DNA of 55,511 nt from Oerskovia enterophila (GCF_001692445.1 NZ_MAQA01000033.1:1-55511); one strand, 5' to 3'; positions 1-8,892 are shown, counted from the stretch's first letter. Notes: a model not told the origin generated them from the letters alone. Translations and numbers: made by a program.

Positions 1-19
1 GGATGTGTATAAGGGACAG
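1..19. other. Residual Nextera transposase mosaic-end adapter
   Basis: The first 19 bases match the Tn5/Nextera mosaic end AGATGTGTATAAGAGACAG at 17 of 19 positions, with differences at bases 1 and 14. In-frame reading gives the MCIRDR string familiar from adapter-contaminated assemblies. It is most likely library adapter left at a contig end, not genomic sequence. Confidence 0.85.
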
Positions 20-76
20 GGTCGGGGCCCCGTGCGTGCCGGGGGCCTCGAGCAGGGTGGGTGGCGTGGTGGTCAC
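20..76 (-). CDS. 5' fragment of an unidentified gene, cut by the contig end
   Basis: A GTG start at 74-76 overlaps the stop of the upstream small membrane protein gene as GTGA. A strong AGGAGGT Shine-Dalgarno lies at 83-89, six bases before it. About 19 codons follow (MTTTPPTLLEAPGTHGAPT) before the adapter interrupts the frame. The start signal and the 4-bp overlap make this a credible translationally coupled gene, but too little remains to name it. Confidence 0.5.
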
Positions 77-366
77 GGGGTCACCTCCTGCACGGTCCCG
101 CGGCCCGACGACGTCGCGCCGGGTCCGGTGGTCGAGGTCACCGCGGTGGTCGGGGCCTCGGGAGCCGCGTCCGCACGGGAGGCCACGAGGTGGGTCCCGA
201 GCAGGGCCGTGCAGATGAACAGGTAGAGACCGATCGTGAAGGTGATCGACTGTCGTTCCAGGTTGGGCCGGGCGGGAGCGGGGTCGCCGCGTCCTGCGCG
301 CGGGTGCGGCACGCGACCGCTGAACGTGGTGGGGCGTGCGGTGCTGAGGTGGGTCGTCGTCGACAT
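73..366 (-). CDS. Small single-pass membrane protein, unknown function
   Basis: This 97-residue protein has a charged, Pro/Arg-rich N-terminus (about 1-38), one hydrophobic segment at about 41-58 and a Thr/Ala/Pro-rich C-terminal tail. No family is recognised. The ATG at 364-366 follows a GAAGGA Shine-Dalgarno (CGGGAAGGACCAGC then ATG). It lies about 155 bases downstream of a putative leader peptide on the same strand and overlaps the next gene by 4 bases. All three may share the promoter at 674-702. It probably sits in the cytoplasmic membrane as an accessory to the truncated downstream gene. Confidence 0.55.
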   Translation of the reverse strand: MSTTTHLSTARPTTFSGRVPHPRAGRGDPAPARPNLERQSITFTIGLYLFICTALLGTHLVASRADAAPEAPTTAVTSTTGPGATSSGRGTVQEVTP

Positions 367-520
367 GCTGGTCCTTCCCGGCGCCGTGCTCTCGACGGTG
401 CCGACCGGACGCCGGGCCCGACGGCGCGCCGGAGCGCGGGGTCGAGGAGCGGCGGGGGAAACGGTGCACGGAGCGCACTGGCGACCGCCCCGGAGGGCCC
501 GCCGGAAGGGCTGACGAAGG

Positions 521-586
521 TCAGCGGGCAGGACGAAGGGGTGCGAACGCGCAGTGCGGGGATCTATGACTGCTGCCGTCCTGCAT
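521..586 (-). CDS. Putative 21-residue leader peptide
   Basis: A very strong AAGGAGG Shine-Dalgarno (595-601) sits eight bases before an ATG that opens a 21-codon frame ending in TGA. The peptide starts MQDGSSHRSP and ends in HCAFAPLRPAR; it has two His and one Cys. It is the first possible gene after the promoter at 674-702 and lies about 155 bases ahead of a membrane protein gene, the usual position of an actinobacterial attenuation leader. I do not recognise the family. The perfect ribosome binding site is the main evidence, and codon statistics cannot be judged at this length. Confidence 0.45.
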   Translation of the reverse strand: MQDGSSHRSPHCAFAPLRPAR

Positions 587-673
587 CGCTCTCACCTCCT
601 TCTCATCTGCTTCTGGTTCCGTGCACGTACTGAGGTACCGAGCTTTCGGCAGTCAGGACGGAGGGACGAGGTC

Positions 674-702
674 ACCCTAGACCTCGTCTCAGGTGGCGGC
701 AA
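674..702 (-). promoter_or_regulatory. Predicted sigma-A promoter of the leader peptide/membrane protein unit
   Basis: On the minus strand TTGCCG (697-702) is followed after exactly 17 bases by TAGGGT (674-679). The predicted transcript start near 667 gives a leader of about 80 bases to the 586 start codon. The same -10 hexamer recurs at other good promoters in the window. Confidence 0.55.
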
Positions 703-827
703 GCCACCACAGGGGAAACCGTCGAGGATACGCACGGGTAACAGCACAGGATGCCTGGCTTTACGTCGGGTTGTTAACATTCCTGAGAGTCGTCCGGCCA
801 TCGTTGCCCCGGACGGGAGGGTCTGAC

Positions 828-3800
828 ATGCCAGCCAGCCAGCAAGACTTCCTGACCTCAGAGCAGGGACGCACGTCCCGCGCGGCCACCGAGCACCGGC
901 CGGAGCGGCTGTCCTCGCGCAGGGCGGAGATCGATCTCGCGTTGGCCGCCGTCGCGGACGGCCGCGGCGCCTTCGTGTGGTCGGGCGAGCCCGGCATGGG
1001 AGCGAGCACCACGCTCGAGCTCGTCCACGAGGCGCTCCACGAGGCGCCGGGTCCCCACCCGCCCCTCGTGCTGCGGGTCGCGCAGAGCGTCGGTCCGCAG
1101 CGTTCGGGGGGAGCGGTGCGGTCGATCGTCTCCCAGCTGGCCCAGGCGACGGGGCACGACGTCCCCGACCGCCTGGTGCGCCCGCTCGACGTCGCGGACC
1201 CCGAGTACGGGTATCTCCCGGAGGTCGGTGCCGTCGCGCTCGCCGAGTACCTCGAGGAAGCGGTCCCGGACCGGACCGTCGTGCTGCTCGCCGACGACCT
1301 CCACCTCGTCGACGAGATCAGCCGGGCGGTGATCGTGGGGCTCGTCGCCCAGCGGCGTGCCTCGCTCGTGCTGCTCGCGACGTCGGTCCCGGGCGGGTTC
1401 GAGCGCCCGCTGCCGTACCCCGTCGAGGTGCGTGAGCTCGCGCCGCTCGGGCCGGCCGAGGCCCTGCACCTCCTCCTCGTCGAGGAGCGGCTCTCCGTGG
1501 CCCCGCACGTCGCCGCGAGGCTGTCGCGACACCTCGCGGGGAACGCCGCCGCGATCTCGCAGACCGCTCGGACGCTCTCGGCCGAGCAGCTCGCGGGGAC
1601 CGCGATCCTGCCGGACCCGTTGCCGCCGGTCCCCGCGGTGCGCAGACTGCTCGGCGACCGGCTCGCCGAGCTCGCGCCCGAGGAGCTGCGGGCGCTGCTG
1701 GTCGCGGCCGTCGCGGTCGTCGAGCGCACCGACATCCTCCTCGCCGCCTCGGGCCTGAGCATCGAGGAGGTCCTGGACGGCCCCCTCTCGGGGCACCTGT
1801 CGCTGGTCTCGGGGAGGTTCGCGTTCACGGACCCCCGCGTCCGGTCGCTCGTGCACGGCGAGGCCCGGCTCGCGGACAAGACCGCCGCGCACCTGCGCCT
1901 GGCCACGGTCCACACCGCGGTCGACGAGCAGGACATCGCGACCTGGCACACGGCGCTCGCGACCCTCGCGGGGGACGCCGCGCTGGTCCCCGGCCTGGTG
2001 TCCCTCGCGCAGCGGCTGCTCGACCGGGGTGACGTCGTCTGGGCGCACGAGGTGGCGCGCGAGGCCGCCAGCCAGGCCACGGGGCACGAGCGCGGGGAGG
2101 CGTACGTCCTCGCGGGCACCGCGGCGCTCCAGTCCGGGCACGTGCACGACGCCGCGGACTGGCTGCGACGGGCCGCCCGCTGCGACGGGACCGTGAGCGC
2201 GGCCCGGATCCTCGGCCCGCTGGTCGTCGCGCTCACGCACGTCCAGGGGCAGGTGCCCGACGACGTGATCGCGCCCTACCTCGCACTCGCCGACACCGAC
2301 GACGCGTGCACGTGCTGCGTCGACCGGGACGGGAACCCGCGCGAGGCCGCAGGGAGCTGTGAGATCGGGGACGTCGTGCGGGGGCTGACGAGCGCCGCGA
2401 CGCTGCACGCCGAGCGTGGCGACGGCGTCGCGGCCGCCCAGGCGTTCGACGCGGCCAAGCGCCTGGCCCGGCGCTGCACGCAGGGCGTCGGGGGACTGGA
2501 CATCACCCGGGCCTGGCTCGCGAACTACGGGGTCGGGGAGCGCGGCGAGGGGCCGTGCGCTCCGGGCTCGGGCCTCACCGCCGAGCAGGAGGCCTACTCC
2601 CAGGTCAGCCGCGCCTTCTCGCTCGCCGACGAGGACGCGCTCGACGTCGCGGGCCAGGCGCTCGCGAGCGCGGTCGCGAACCTCGCCCCGGTGCACTCCG
2701 GGGGCCGATGGTTCGACACCCCGTCCGGGGCCGTGACTCCGTACGTCGAGGCGCACCTGCGTCTGGCTCAGGTCCTGGTCCACTTCTGGTCGGGGAACAT
2801 CACCAAGGCGCGCCGCGAGCTCGAGGAGGCGGCCTTCCGGCTCCCGGTCGGTCTGCCGTTCGCGGGGACCGGGGTCGCGGTCGCACGGCGCCTCGACATG
2901 GCTGTCCACGGGAGCGTCGGGACGCTCGCGACGGCGCTCGAGGAGACGTGCTCGTGCCCGACGTCGCGCCCCGTCCGGCTCGGCCTCCTGGTCGACCGGG
3001 CCATCGGGGCGTCGTTCGCGCGGCACCACACCCAGGCGGCGACCCTGCTCGAGCTCGCTGCGGAGACCGACCGACGCGACTGCGCGCACATGCTGCACCT
3101 GCCGGGCATGGACGACGTCGAGGCGTGGGTGCTCGCGGGACGGCCCGACGCGGCCGAGCGCGCCCTGGCCCGGCGCAGGGTCGAGGCCAAGGACCTCTCC
3201 CCGGCGAACCGGGTCGCGACGCTCGCCCGCGCGGAGATCGCCCTGGCGCGCTCGGAGGACGCGGTCGTGCTGCGCGACGCGGTCGCGTCGGCGGGTCGCG
3301 GGATCGCGTCACCGTTCGAGCACGGTCGCACCGAGCTGTGCCTGGGGCGCGCCCTCACCCGGTGGGGGGACCTGCCTGCCGCGCACGAGCACCTGCTCTC
3401 GGCGGTCGAGCTCCTCACGCAGTCGGGCGCCCGGGCGTGGGCGCGGCAGGCGCAGGAGGAGCTGGGCCGGGTCCTCGCGCTCCTCGACGACGGGCTCGCG
3501 ACGCCCGACGCCCGGGTCGCCGCGGCCCCGCCCGGCGGTCCCGGCGCCCCCGGGGGAGCCGGGACGGGGACGGGAGCGACGTCGTCGGGCCTGGGGAGGC
3601 CACGGCTCGCCGCACGCGAGAGCGACGTGTCCGACGACGCGCTCGACGAGCTGCGCGGGCGATGGTCCGACGAGCTGACCGAGCGGGAGCTCGACGTCGC
3701 GCTCCTCGTCGTGCAGGGCGGCTCCAACCGTGAGGCGGCGGACCAGCTCTATCTCTCCGTCCGGACGGTCGAGGTGCACCTGGGACGCGTCTTCCGCAAG

Positions 3801-3857
3801 CTCGGGGTGCGCTCACGGGTCGAGCTCGCGGTGCTCGCGCACCGCGTCGGACGCTGA
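828..3857 (+). CDS. Large LuxR-family regulator with N-terminal AAA-type ATPase domain
   Basis: This 1009-residue protein has the layout of large ATP-binding LuxR (LAL) regulators: an N-terminal P-loop NTPase, a long helical/TPR-like middle and a C-terminal LuxR helix-turn-helix in about the last 60 residues (LTERELDVALL, then SNREAADQLYLSVRTVEVH). The Walker A position reads GEPGMGAST (53-61), so the usual Lys is Ala; a Walker B-like VVLLADD follows. ATP hydrolysis is therefore doubtful. Cysteines cluster near residues 492-509, including CTCC. The ATG at 828 is preferred over upstream in-frame starts because GGGAGG lies at 815-820. It directly precedes, and may control, the chitinase genes. 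Confidence 0.85.
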   Translation: MPASQQDFLTSEQGRTSRAATEHRPERLSSRRAEIDLALAAVADGRGAFVWSGEPGMGASTTLELVHEALHEAPGPHPPLVLRVAQSVGPQRSGGAVRSIVSQLAQATGHDVPDRLVRPLDVADPEYGYLPEVGAVALAEYLEEAVPDRTVVLLADDLHLVDEISRAVIVGLVAQRRASLVLLATSVPGGFERPLPYPVEVRELAPLGPAEALHLLLVEERLSVAPHVAARLSRHLAGNAAAISQTARTLSAEQLAGTAILPDPLPPVPAVRRLLGDRLAELAPEELRALLVAAVAVVERTDILLAASGLSIEEVLDGPLSGHLSLVSGRFAFTDPRVRSLVHGEARLADKTAAHLRLATVHTAVDEQDIATWHTALATLAGDAALVPGLVSLAQRLLDRGDVVWAHEVAREAASQATGHERGEAYVLAGTAALQSGHVHDAADWLRRAARCDGTVSAARILGPLVVALTHVQGQVPDDVIAPYLALADTDDACTCCVDRDGNPREAAGSCEIGDVVRGLTSAATLHAERGDGVAAAQAFDAAKRLARRCTQGVGGLDITRAWLANYGVGERGEGPCAPGSGLTAEQEAYSQVSRAFSLADEDALDVAGQALASAVANLAPVHSGGRWFDTPSGAVTPYVEAHLRLAQVLVHFWSGNITKARRELEEAAFRLPVGLPFAGTGVAVARRLDMAVHGSVGTLATALEETCSCPTSRPVRLGLLVDRAIGASFARHHTQAATLLELAAETDRRDCAHMLHLPGMDDVEAWVLAGRPDAAERALARRRVEAKDLSPANRVATLARAEIALARSEDAVVLRDAVASAGRGIASPFEHGRTELCLGRALTRWGDLPAAHEHLLSAVELLTQSGARAWARQAQEELGRVLALLDDGLATPDARVAAAPPGGPGAPGGAGTGTGATSSGLGRPRLAARESDVSDDALDELRGRWSDELTERELDVALLVVQGGSNREAADQLYLSVRTVEVHLGRVFRKLGVRSRVELAVLAHRVGR

Positions 3858-3859
3858 GG

Positions 3860-3925
3860 GTACGTACGTCCGCGGGCAGTACGTACGGGGGAACACCTAC
3901 GCGACCTCGTGTATGTACGCGAGGT
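3860..3925 (+). promoter_or_regulatory. Cluster of palindromes between the LuxR gene and chitinase
   Basis: Two perfect GTACGTAC palindromes lie at 3860-3867 and 3879-3886, 19 bases centre to centre. An inverted repeat ACCTCG/CGAGGT (3904-3909 and 3920-3925) encloses TGTATGTACG. The block lies just upstream of the chitinase promoter and immediately after the LuxR stop codon, so it is a candidate operator region; part could instead be a weak terminator of the regulator gene. Confidence 0.35.
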
Positions 3926-3930
3926 GAACA

Positions 3931-3975
3931 ATGTGGGAAACGCTGATTCCCGAGGGCGTGCGCGCTCCCTAGGGT
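3931..3975 (+). promoter_or_regulatory. Predicted promoter of the first chitinase with upstream ATGTGGGA motif
   Basis: TTCCCG (3947-3952), a 17-base spacer and TAGGGT (3970-3975) form the core; transcription would start near 3982. ATGTGGGA begins at 3931, exactly 39 bases before the -10. The same octamer stands at exactly the same distance before the -10 of the lipoprotein gene at 9130. GGGAA/TTCCC also make a short inverted repeat over the -35. Confidence 0.5.
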
Positions 3976-4043
3976 CGGGGTGTTCCTGGGCAACGACGTC
4001 CGGGGTCACCGGGCACAGAGCCCCCACCCAGTGAGGCAGACAC

Positions 4044-5996
4044 ATGCGACTGAGATCCCCACGAGGCCGCGCGAGGAAGGTGGCCGCGGGACTGACCGCG
4101 ACGGCCATGCTCGCCGCGTCCCTGGTCGCCGGCACCGTCGCCGCGACCGCCGCCCCCCTCCCCGCAGCCACCACGACCGCCACCTCGGGCGACAGCGCGA
4201 TCAACGGCTACCGCAACGTCGCGTACTTCACCCAGTGGGGTGTGTACGGGCGTGACTTCAAGATGAAGGAGCTCCAGGACTCCGGCGCCGCCGCCGACCT
4301 GACGCACCTCAACTACGCGTTCGGCAACATCCACCACCAGACCCTCACGTGCTTCGAGGCCAACAAGGCCCAGGGGACCGGCCCCAACGGGTCCGACGGC
4401 GCGGGCGACGCGTGGGCCGACTACGGCATGGGCTACACCGCGGCCAACTCGGTCGCAGGCGTGGCCGACGCCTGGGACCAGCCGCTCGCCGGCTCGTTCA
4501 ACCAGATCAAGCAGCTCAAGGCCAAGAACCCGCAGCTCAAGGCCATGCTCTCGATCGGCGGCTGGACCTGGTCCAAGAACTTCTCCAAGGCCGCCGCGAC
4601 CGACGCGAGCCGCAAGAAGCTCGTGTCCTCGTGCATCGACCTGTACCTCAAGGGCAACCTGCCCGTCGTCGACGGTCGCGGCGGCCCCGGTGCGGCAGCA
4701 GGCGTGTTCGACGGCTTCGACATCGACTGGGAGTGGCCCGGCTCGCTCAACGGTGAGGTCGGCAACATCGTCGACGTCGCGGGCGACAAGGCGAACTTCA
4801 AGGCGCTCCTCAAGGAGTTCCGCACCCAGCTCGACGCCTACGGCGCCACGACGGGCAAGCACTACCAGCTCAGCGCGTTCCTCCCGGCCAACCCCGACGA
4901 CATCGCGTCCGGCGGGTGGAACGACCCGGAGAACTACCAGTACCTCGACTTCGGGAACATCCAGGGCTACGACCTGCACGGCGCCTGGAACAAGACCCTC
5001 ACGGGCCACCAGGGCAACCTGTACGACGACCCGACGGACACTCGCCCCGCGAACAAGCGGTACAGCGTCGACAAGGCCGTCAAGGCGTACCTCGACAACG
5101 GCGTGCCGGCCAAGCAGCTCACGGTGGGCCTCGCGATGTACGGGCGTGGCTGGAAGGGCGCGACGTCGTCGGCGCCCTGGGGCGTCGCGACCGACGCAGG
5201 GCCCGGCACGTGGGAGGCCGGCAACGAGGACTACGACAAGCTGAAGAACCTCGGTACGGGGTACTTCGACCCGGTGTCCGTGGCCTCCTGGCGCTACGAC
5301 GGCAACCAGTGGTGGAGCTTCGACGACCCGAGGTCCGTCGGTGTGAAGGGCGACTACATCGCCACCAAGAAGCTCGGCGGGGCCATGTGGTGGGACCTCA
5401 CGGGCAACCAGGACGGCTCGCTGCTCAAGGGGCTCGCGACGAAGTTCCGTGCAGCCCCGGCAGGACCGGTCACGGGCGGCTCGACCGGTGGTGACCCGAC
5501 GGGCACCGACCCGACGGGCACCGACCCGACGGGCACCGACCCGACGGGCACCGACCCGACGGGCACCGACCCGACGGGCACCGACCCGACCGGGACCGAC
5601 CCGACCGGCGGGACGGGGACGGCGTGCGCGCCGGCCTGGTCCGCGAGCAGCCCTTACAACGGAGGCGCGACGGTCTCTCACAGCGGCAAGAACTACAAGG
5701 CCAAGTGGTGGACCCTGAACGAGACCCCCGGCACGGCCGGAAGCCCCTGGGAGCTCGTCGCCGCATGCGGCACGACCGACCCGACGGGTGGCACGACCGG
5801 CGGGACGACAGGTAGCACCGGCGGCACGACGGGCACGGGGACGTGCACCGCCCCGGCCTGGTCCGCCTCCGCGACCTACTCCGGCGGCGCGACCGTCTCT
5901 CACGCGGGCCAGAAGTACACGGCCAAGTGGTGGACGCAGAACAACGTCCCCGGAGCCGAGCAGTACGGCCCGTGGCAGGCGCTCGGCGCCTGCTGA
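4044..5996 (+). CDS. Secreted GH18 chitinase with two C-terminal CBM5/12 modules
   Basis: The protein (650 aa) hydrolyses beta-1,4-GlcNAc linkages in chitin outside the cell. It has an Arg-rich n-region and hydrophobic core ending near residue 37 (signal peptide), then a GH18 barrel (about 55-470) with SIGGW at 170-174 and DGFDIDWEWP at 223-232; Glu230 is the predicted acid/base. An eight-fold DPTGT linker (about 484-523) leads to two chitin-binding CBM5/12 modules (about 529-573 and 604-650), each with the AKWWT signature. The ATG follows AGTGAGGCAG, a start region shared with the lipoprotein gene at 9130. A hairpin terminator ends the unit, so the second chitinase is probably transcribed separately. 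Confidence 0.95.
   Translation: MRLRSPRGRARKVAAGLTATAMLAASLVAGTVAATAAPLPAATTTATSGDSAINGYRNVAYFTQWGVYGRDFKMKELQDSGAAADLTHLNYAFGNIHHQTLTCFEANKAQGTGPNGSDGAGDAWADYGMGYTAANSVAGVADAWDQPLAGSFNQIKQLKAKNPQLKAMLSIGGWTWSKNFSKAAATDASRKKLVSSCIDLYLKGNLPVVDGRGGPGAAAGVFDGFDIDWEWPGSLNGEVGNIVDVAGDKANFKALLKEFRTQLDAYGATTGKHYQLSAFLPANPDDIASGGWNDPENYQYLDFGNIQGYDLHGAWNKTLTGHQGNLYDDPTDTRPANKRYSVDKAVKAYLDNGVPAKQLTVGLAMYGRGWKGATSSAPWGVATDAGPGTWEAGNEDYDKLKNLGTGYFDPVSVASWRYDGNQWWSFDDPRSVGVKGDYIATKKLGGAMWWDLTGNQDGSLLKGLATKFRAAPAGPVTGGSTGGDPTGTDPTGTDPTGTDPTGTDPTGTDPTGTDPTGTDPTGGTGTACAPAWSASSPYNGGATVSHSGKNYKAKWWTLNETPGTAGSPWELVAACGTTDPTGGTTGGTTGSTGGTTGTGTCTAPAWSASATYSGGATVSHAGQKYTAKWWTQNNVPGAEQYGPWQALGAC
5493..5612 (+). 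repeat. Eight tandem 15-bp repeats encoding the DPTGT linker
   Basis: The 15-bp unit GACCCGACGGGCACC is repeated eight times. The first six copies are nearly identical at DNA level and the last two have drifted. The near identity beyond what the protein needs suggests recent copy-number change by slippage. Confidence 0.9.
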
Positions 5997-6000
5997 AGCC

Positions 6001-6037
6001 GAGCCGGGGGCGGGCAACCCCGCCCCGCCCCCGGCTC
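6001..6037 (+). terminator. Hairpin terminator after the first chitinase
   Basis: A perfect 14-bp GC stem (6001-6014 with 6024-6037) and a 9-base loop lie four bases after the stop codon. There is no T-tract, as is common in actinobacteria. Between it and 6262 I see no gene, only the leader of the next chitinase. Confidence 0.65.
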
Positions 6038-6261
6038 ACCCTCTACCCCCGCCGAGGACCGACGCCGGACGAGGCTCCGTCATCGGTGGGCACCACGGAG
6101 CGGTCCCTCCGCTGCCGGGCCCGGGGACCGTCGCGCAAGGAGAGCTCCTCGCGCTCGACCGGCTCCGGGCTCGGCCCTCCGCCTCCCGCAGGGCGAAGCT
6201 CTGCGGCCCTCTGCGCTTCATGCACACCGTGTGTCGCGCTCCGCACAACGAAGGCAGATTC

Positions 6262-8892
6262 ATGCACGTGAAACTCACCGGGCACCGCGCTCGGGTCGGC
6301 GCGGCCCTCGCGACGACCGCAGCGTTGCTCGCGACGATGGTCGTCACGGCCACCGCCACGTCCTCGGTGGCAGCCACCGCCTGCGCGCCGGCGTGGTCCT
6401 CGACAGCCACCTACACCGGGTCCGCGACCGCGTCGTACGGCGGCGTGAACTACCGCGCGAAGTGGTGGACGCAGGGCAACGTCCCGGGCACCGAGACGAC
6501 GAGCCCCTGGGAGTCCCAGGGCGCGTGCGGCACGCCGGACCCGACCGGCACGCCGGACCCGACGGGCACCCCCGACCCGACCGGTACGCCGGACCCGACG
6601 GGCACCCCCGACCCGACCGGCACGCCGGACCCCACGGGGACGACCACACCCCCCGTGACCCCGGCGACGGGCCACGAGGCGTGCCGTCCCGACGGCATGT
6701 ACAAGACCCCTGGCGTCGACGTGCCCTACTGCGACGTCTACGACGCCGACGGCCGGGAGAAGCTCCCCAACGGGCTCGACCGCCGCGTGATCGGCTACTT
6801 CTCGAGCTGGCGCACGGGCACCAACGGGCAGCCGCGCTACCTCGCGAGCGACATCCCCTGGAACAAGCTCTCGCACATCAACTACGCGTTCGCCCACGTG
6901 GGTGCGGACAACAAGATCTCGGTCAACGCTCAGGCAGCAGGCAACCCGGCGACGGGCATGACATGGCCGGGCGTCGCCGGTGCGGAGATGGACCCGAGCC
7001 TGTCGTACCAGGGGCACTTCAACCTGCTCGCCAAGTACAAGAAGGCGAACCCGGGCGTCAAGGTGATCCCCGCCGTCGGCGGCTGGGCCGAGACGGGTGG
7101 CTACTTCGACGCCGACGGCAAGCGCGTCGCATCCGGTGGTTTTTACACCATGACCGAGTCCCAGGCGAAGATCGACACGTTCGCGGACTCGACGGTCGCG
7201 TTCATCCGTCAGTACGGGTTCGACGGCATCGACATCGACTACGAGTACCCCACGTCCAACAAGGGCGCCGGCAACCCGGACGACTTCGCGTTCTCGGACG
7301 CCAAGCGCGGCCAGCACTTCCAGGGCTACGTGAACCTGCTCAAGACGCTCCGCGAGAAGCTCGACAAGGCGGGGGCCGAGGACGGCGAGTACTACATGCT
7401 GACGACCGCGACGCCGTCGTCGGGATGGCTGCTGCGCGGCATGGAGGCCTACCAGGTCGTCCAGTACCTCGACTACGTCAACCTCATGTCCTACGACCTG
7501 CACGGTGCGTGGAACGAGCACGTCGGCGGCAACTCGCCGCTGTTCGACGACGGCAAGGACCCCGAGCTCACGGCCGCGGGCGTCTACACGGCGTACCAGG
7601 GCATGGGCTACCTCAACGGTGACTGGGCCGCGCACTACTTCCGCGGCGCGATGCCCGCGGGCCGGGTCAACCTCGGCGTCGGCTTCTACACCCGTGGCTT
7701 CCAGGGCGTCCAGGGCGGCGTCGACGGCATGGGTGGCAAGGCGGTCCCGCCGGCAGGGTTCTCGTGCCCGGCGGGCACCAACGGCAAGTGCGGCTACGGG
7801 GCCGAGGGCGTCGACAACCTCTGGTTCGACTCCGACCCCATGGGCAACGCGGTCCCGGCCGGCGTGAACCCGATCTGGCACGCGCTCAACCTCCAGAAGG
7901 GCATCGCGGGCGACTACGCGGCCTCCTACAAGGTCCCGACGGCGGTCACGGGCTCGTACGTGCACCACTTCGACCCGGTGACCAAGAACGAGTGGTGGTG
8001 GAACGCGAGCAAGAAGGTCTTCCTCTCGGGTGACACGACGCAGGCCATCGGCGCGAAGGCCGACTACGTCGCGGACACCGGCCTCGGCGGCATCATGATC
8101 TGGGAGCTCGCGGGCGACTACGGCTACAACTCGGCCAAGGGACAGTACGAGATCGGCCAGACCATGGTCGACCTCATGCACTCGAAGCTGAGCGCCACCA
8201 CCGCCTACGGGGCCACCAAGGCCAACGCCGACCGCGTCATGCCGAAGCAGGCGATCGACATGAGCATCGACTACACGCAGTTCGCGCTCGGGGACAGCAA
8301 CTACCCGATCAACCCGAAGGTCGTCTTCACCAACAGGTCGAAGACCGACATCCCGGCGGGGGCGACCATCTCGTTCCAGTACGGGACGACCGACACGGGC
8401 GAGATGAGCGACTGGTCCGGCATGAAGACCGCGACCGTCACGAAGGGGCACACGGGGCCGAACGTCGGCGGGCTCAAGGGCGACTTCCACACCGCGCAGT
8501 TCACGGTGCCCCTCGGCGGGATCCCCGCGGGCGGCAGCATCACGAACCAGCTGAAGTGGACCATGCCGATCGCGCAGTTCTCCAACGTGATCGTCACGAT
8601 CGGCGGCGTGTCGTACTCGACGACGTACGACTACCCGCGGGGCGTCACGGTCGTCGAGCCCACCGGCGGCACCACGGGTGGTTCGACCGGCGGCACCACC
8701 GGTGGTACGACGGGTGGCTCGACCGGCGGGACGGGGACGTGCCTCGCGCCCGCCTGGTCCGCGACCGAGACGTACACGGGCGGCAAGGTGGTCAGCCACT
8801 CCGGGCGCACGTGGACGGCGAAGTACTGGACCCAGGGCGAGGCTCCGGGCTCCCAGCAGTGGGGTGCCTGGTCCGACAGCGGCGCGTGCTGA
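6262..8892 (+). CDS. Secreted GH18 chitinase with CBM5/12 at both ends and a ChiC-type domain
   Basis: The 876-residue exported chitinase has a signal peptide (1 to about 38), an N-terminal CBM5/12 (39-90), a six-fold GTPDPT linker (91 to about 127), a large GH18 domain (about 174-650) with PAVGGW and DGIDIDYEYP at 321-330 (Glu328 the predicted acid/base), a chitinase C-type beta domain (about 665-790), a Gly/Thr linker and a C-terminal CBM5/12 (about 826-876). Start 6262 is chosen because GAAGG (6250-6254) is well spaced; another in-frame ATG at 6220 lacks this. The architecture differs from the first chitinase, so the pair probably acts synergistically on crystalline chitin. Confidence 0.95.
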   Translation: MHVKLTGHRARVGAALATTAALLATMVVTATATSSVAATACAPAWSSTATYTGSATASYGGVNYRAKWWTQGNVPGTETTSPWESQGACGTPDPTGTPDPTGTPDPTGTPDPTGTPDPTGTPDPTGTTTPPVTPATGHEACRPDGMYKTPGVDVPYCDVYDADGREKLPNGLDRRVIGYFSSWRTGTNGQPRYLASDIPWNKLSHINYAFAHVGADNKISVNAQAAGNPATGMTWPGVAGAEMDPSLSYQGHFNLLAKYKKANPGVKVIPAVGGWAETGGYFDADGKRVASGGFYTMTESQAKIDTFADSTVAFIRQYGFDGIDIDYEYPTSNKGAGNPDDFAFSDAKRGQHFQGYVNLLKTLREKLDKAGAEDGEYYMLTTATPSSGWLLRGMEAYQVVQYLDYVNLMSYDLHGAWNEHVGGNSPLFDDGKDPELTAAGVYTAYQGMGYLNGDWAAHYFRGAMPAGRVNLGVGFYTRGFQGVQGGVDGMGGKAVPPAGFSCPAGTNGKCGYGAEGVDNLWFDSDPMGNAVPAGVNPIWHALNLQKGIAGDYAASYKVPTAVTGSYVHHFDPVTKNEWWWNASKKVFLSGDTTQAIGAKADYVADTGLGGIMIWELAGDYGYNSAKGQYEIGQTMVDLMHSKLSATTAYGATKANADRVMPKQAIDMSIDYTQFALGDSNYPINPKVVFTNRSKTDIPAGATISFQYGTTDTGEMSDWSGMKTATVTKGHTGPNVGGLKGDFHTAQFTVPLGGIPAGGSITNQLKWTMPIAQFSNVIVTIGGVSYSTTYDYPRGVTVVEPTGGTTGGSTGGTTGGTTGGSTGGTGTCLAPAWSATETYTGGKVVSHSGRTWTAKYWTQGEAPGSQQWGAWSDSGAC

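Noticed and set aside
693-827. Upstream extension of the LuxR-type regulator
   Set aside because: The ATG at 828 has GGGAGG at proper spacing and the added 45 residues look like translated promoter DNA.
5788-6261. N-terminal extension of the second chitinase
   Set aside because: It would run through the end of the first chitinase gene and a terminator; a signal peptide begins right after the ATG at 6262.
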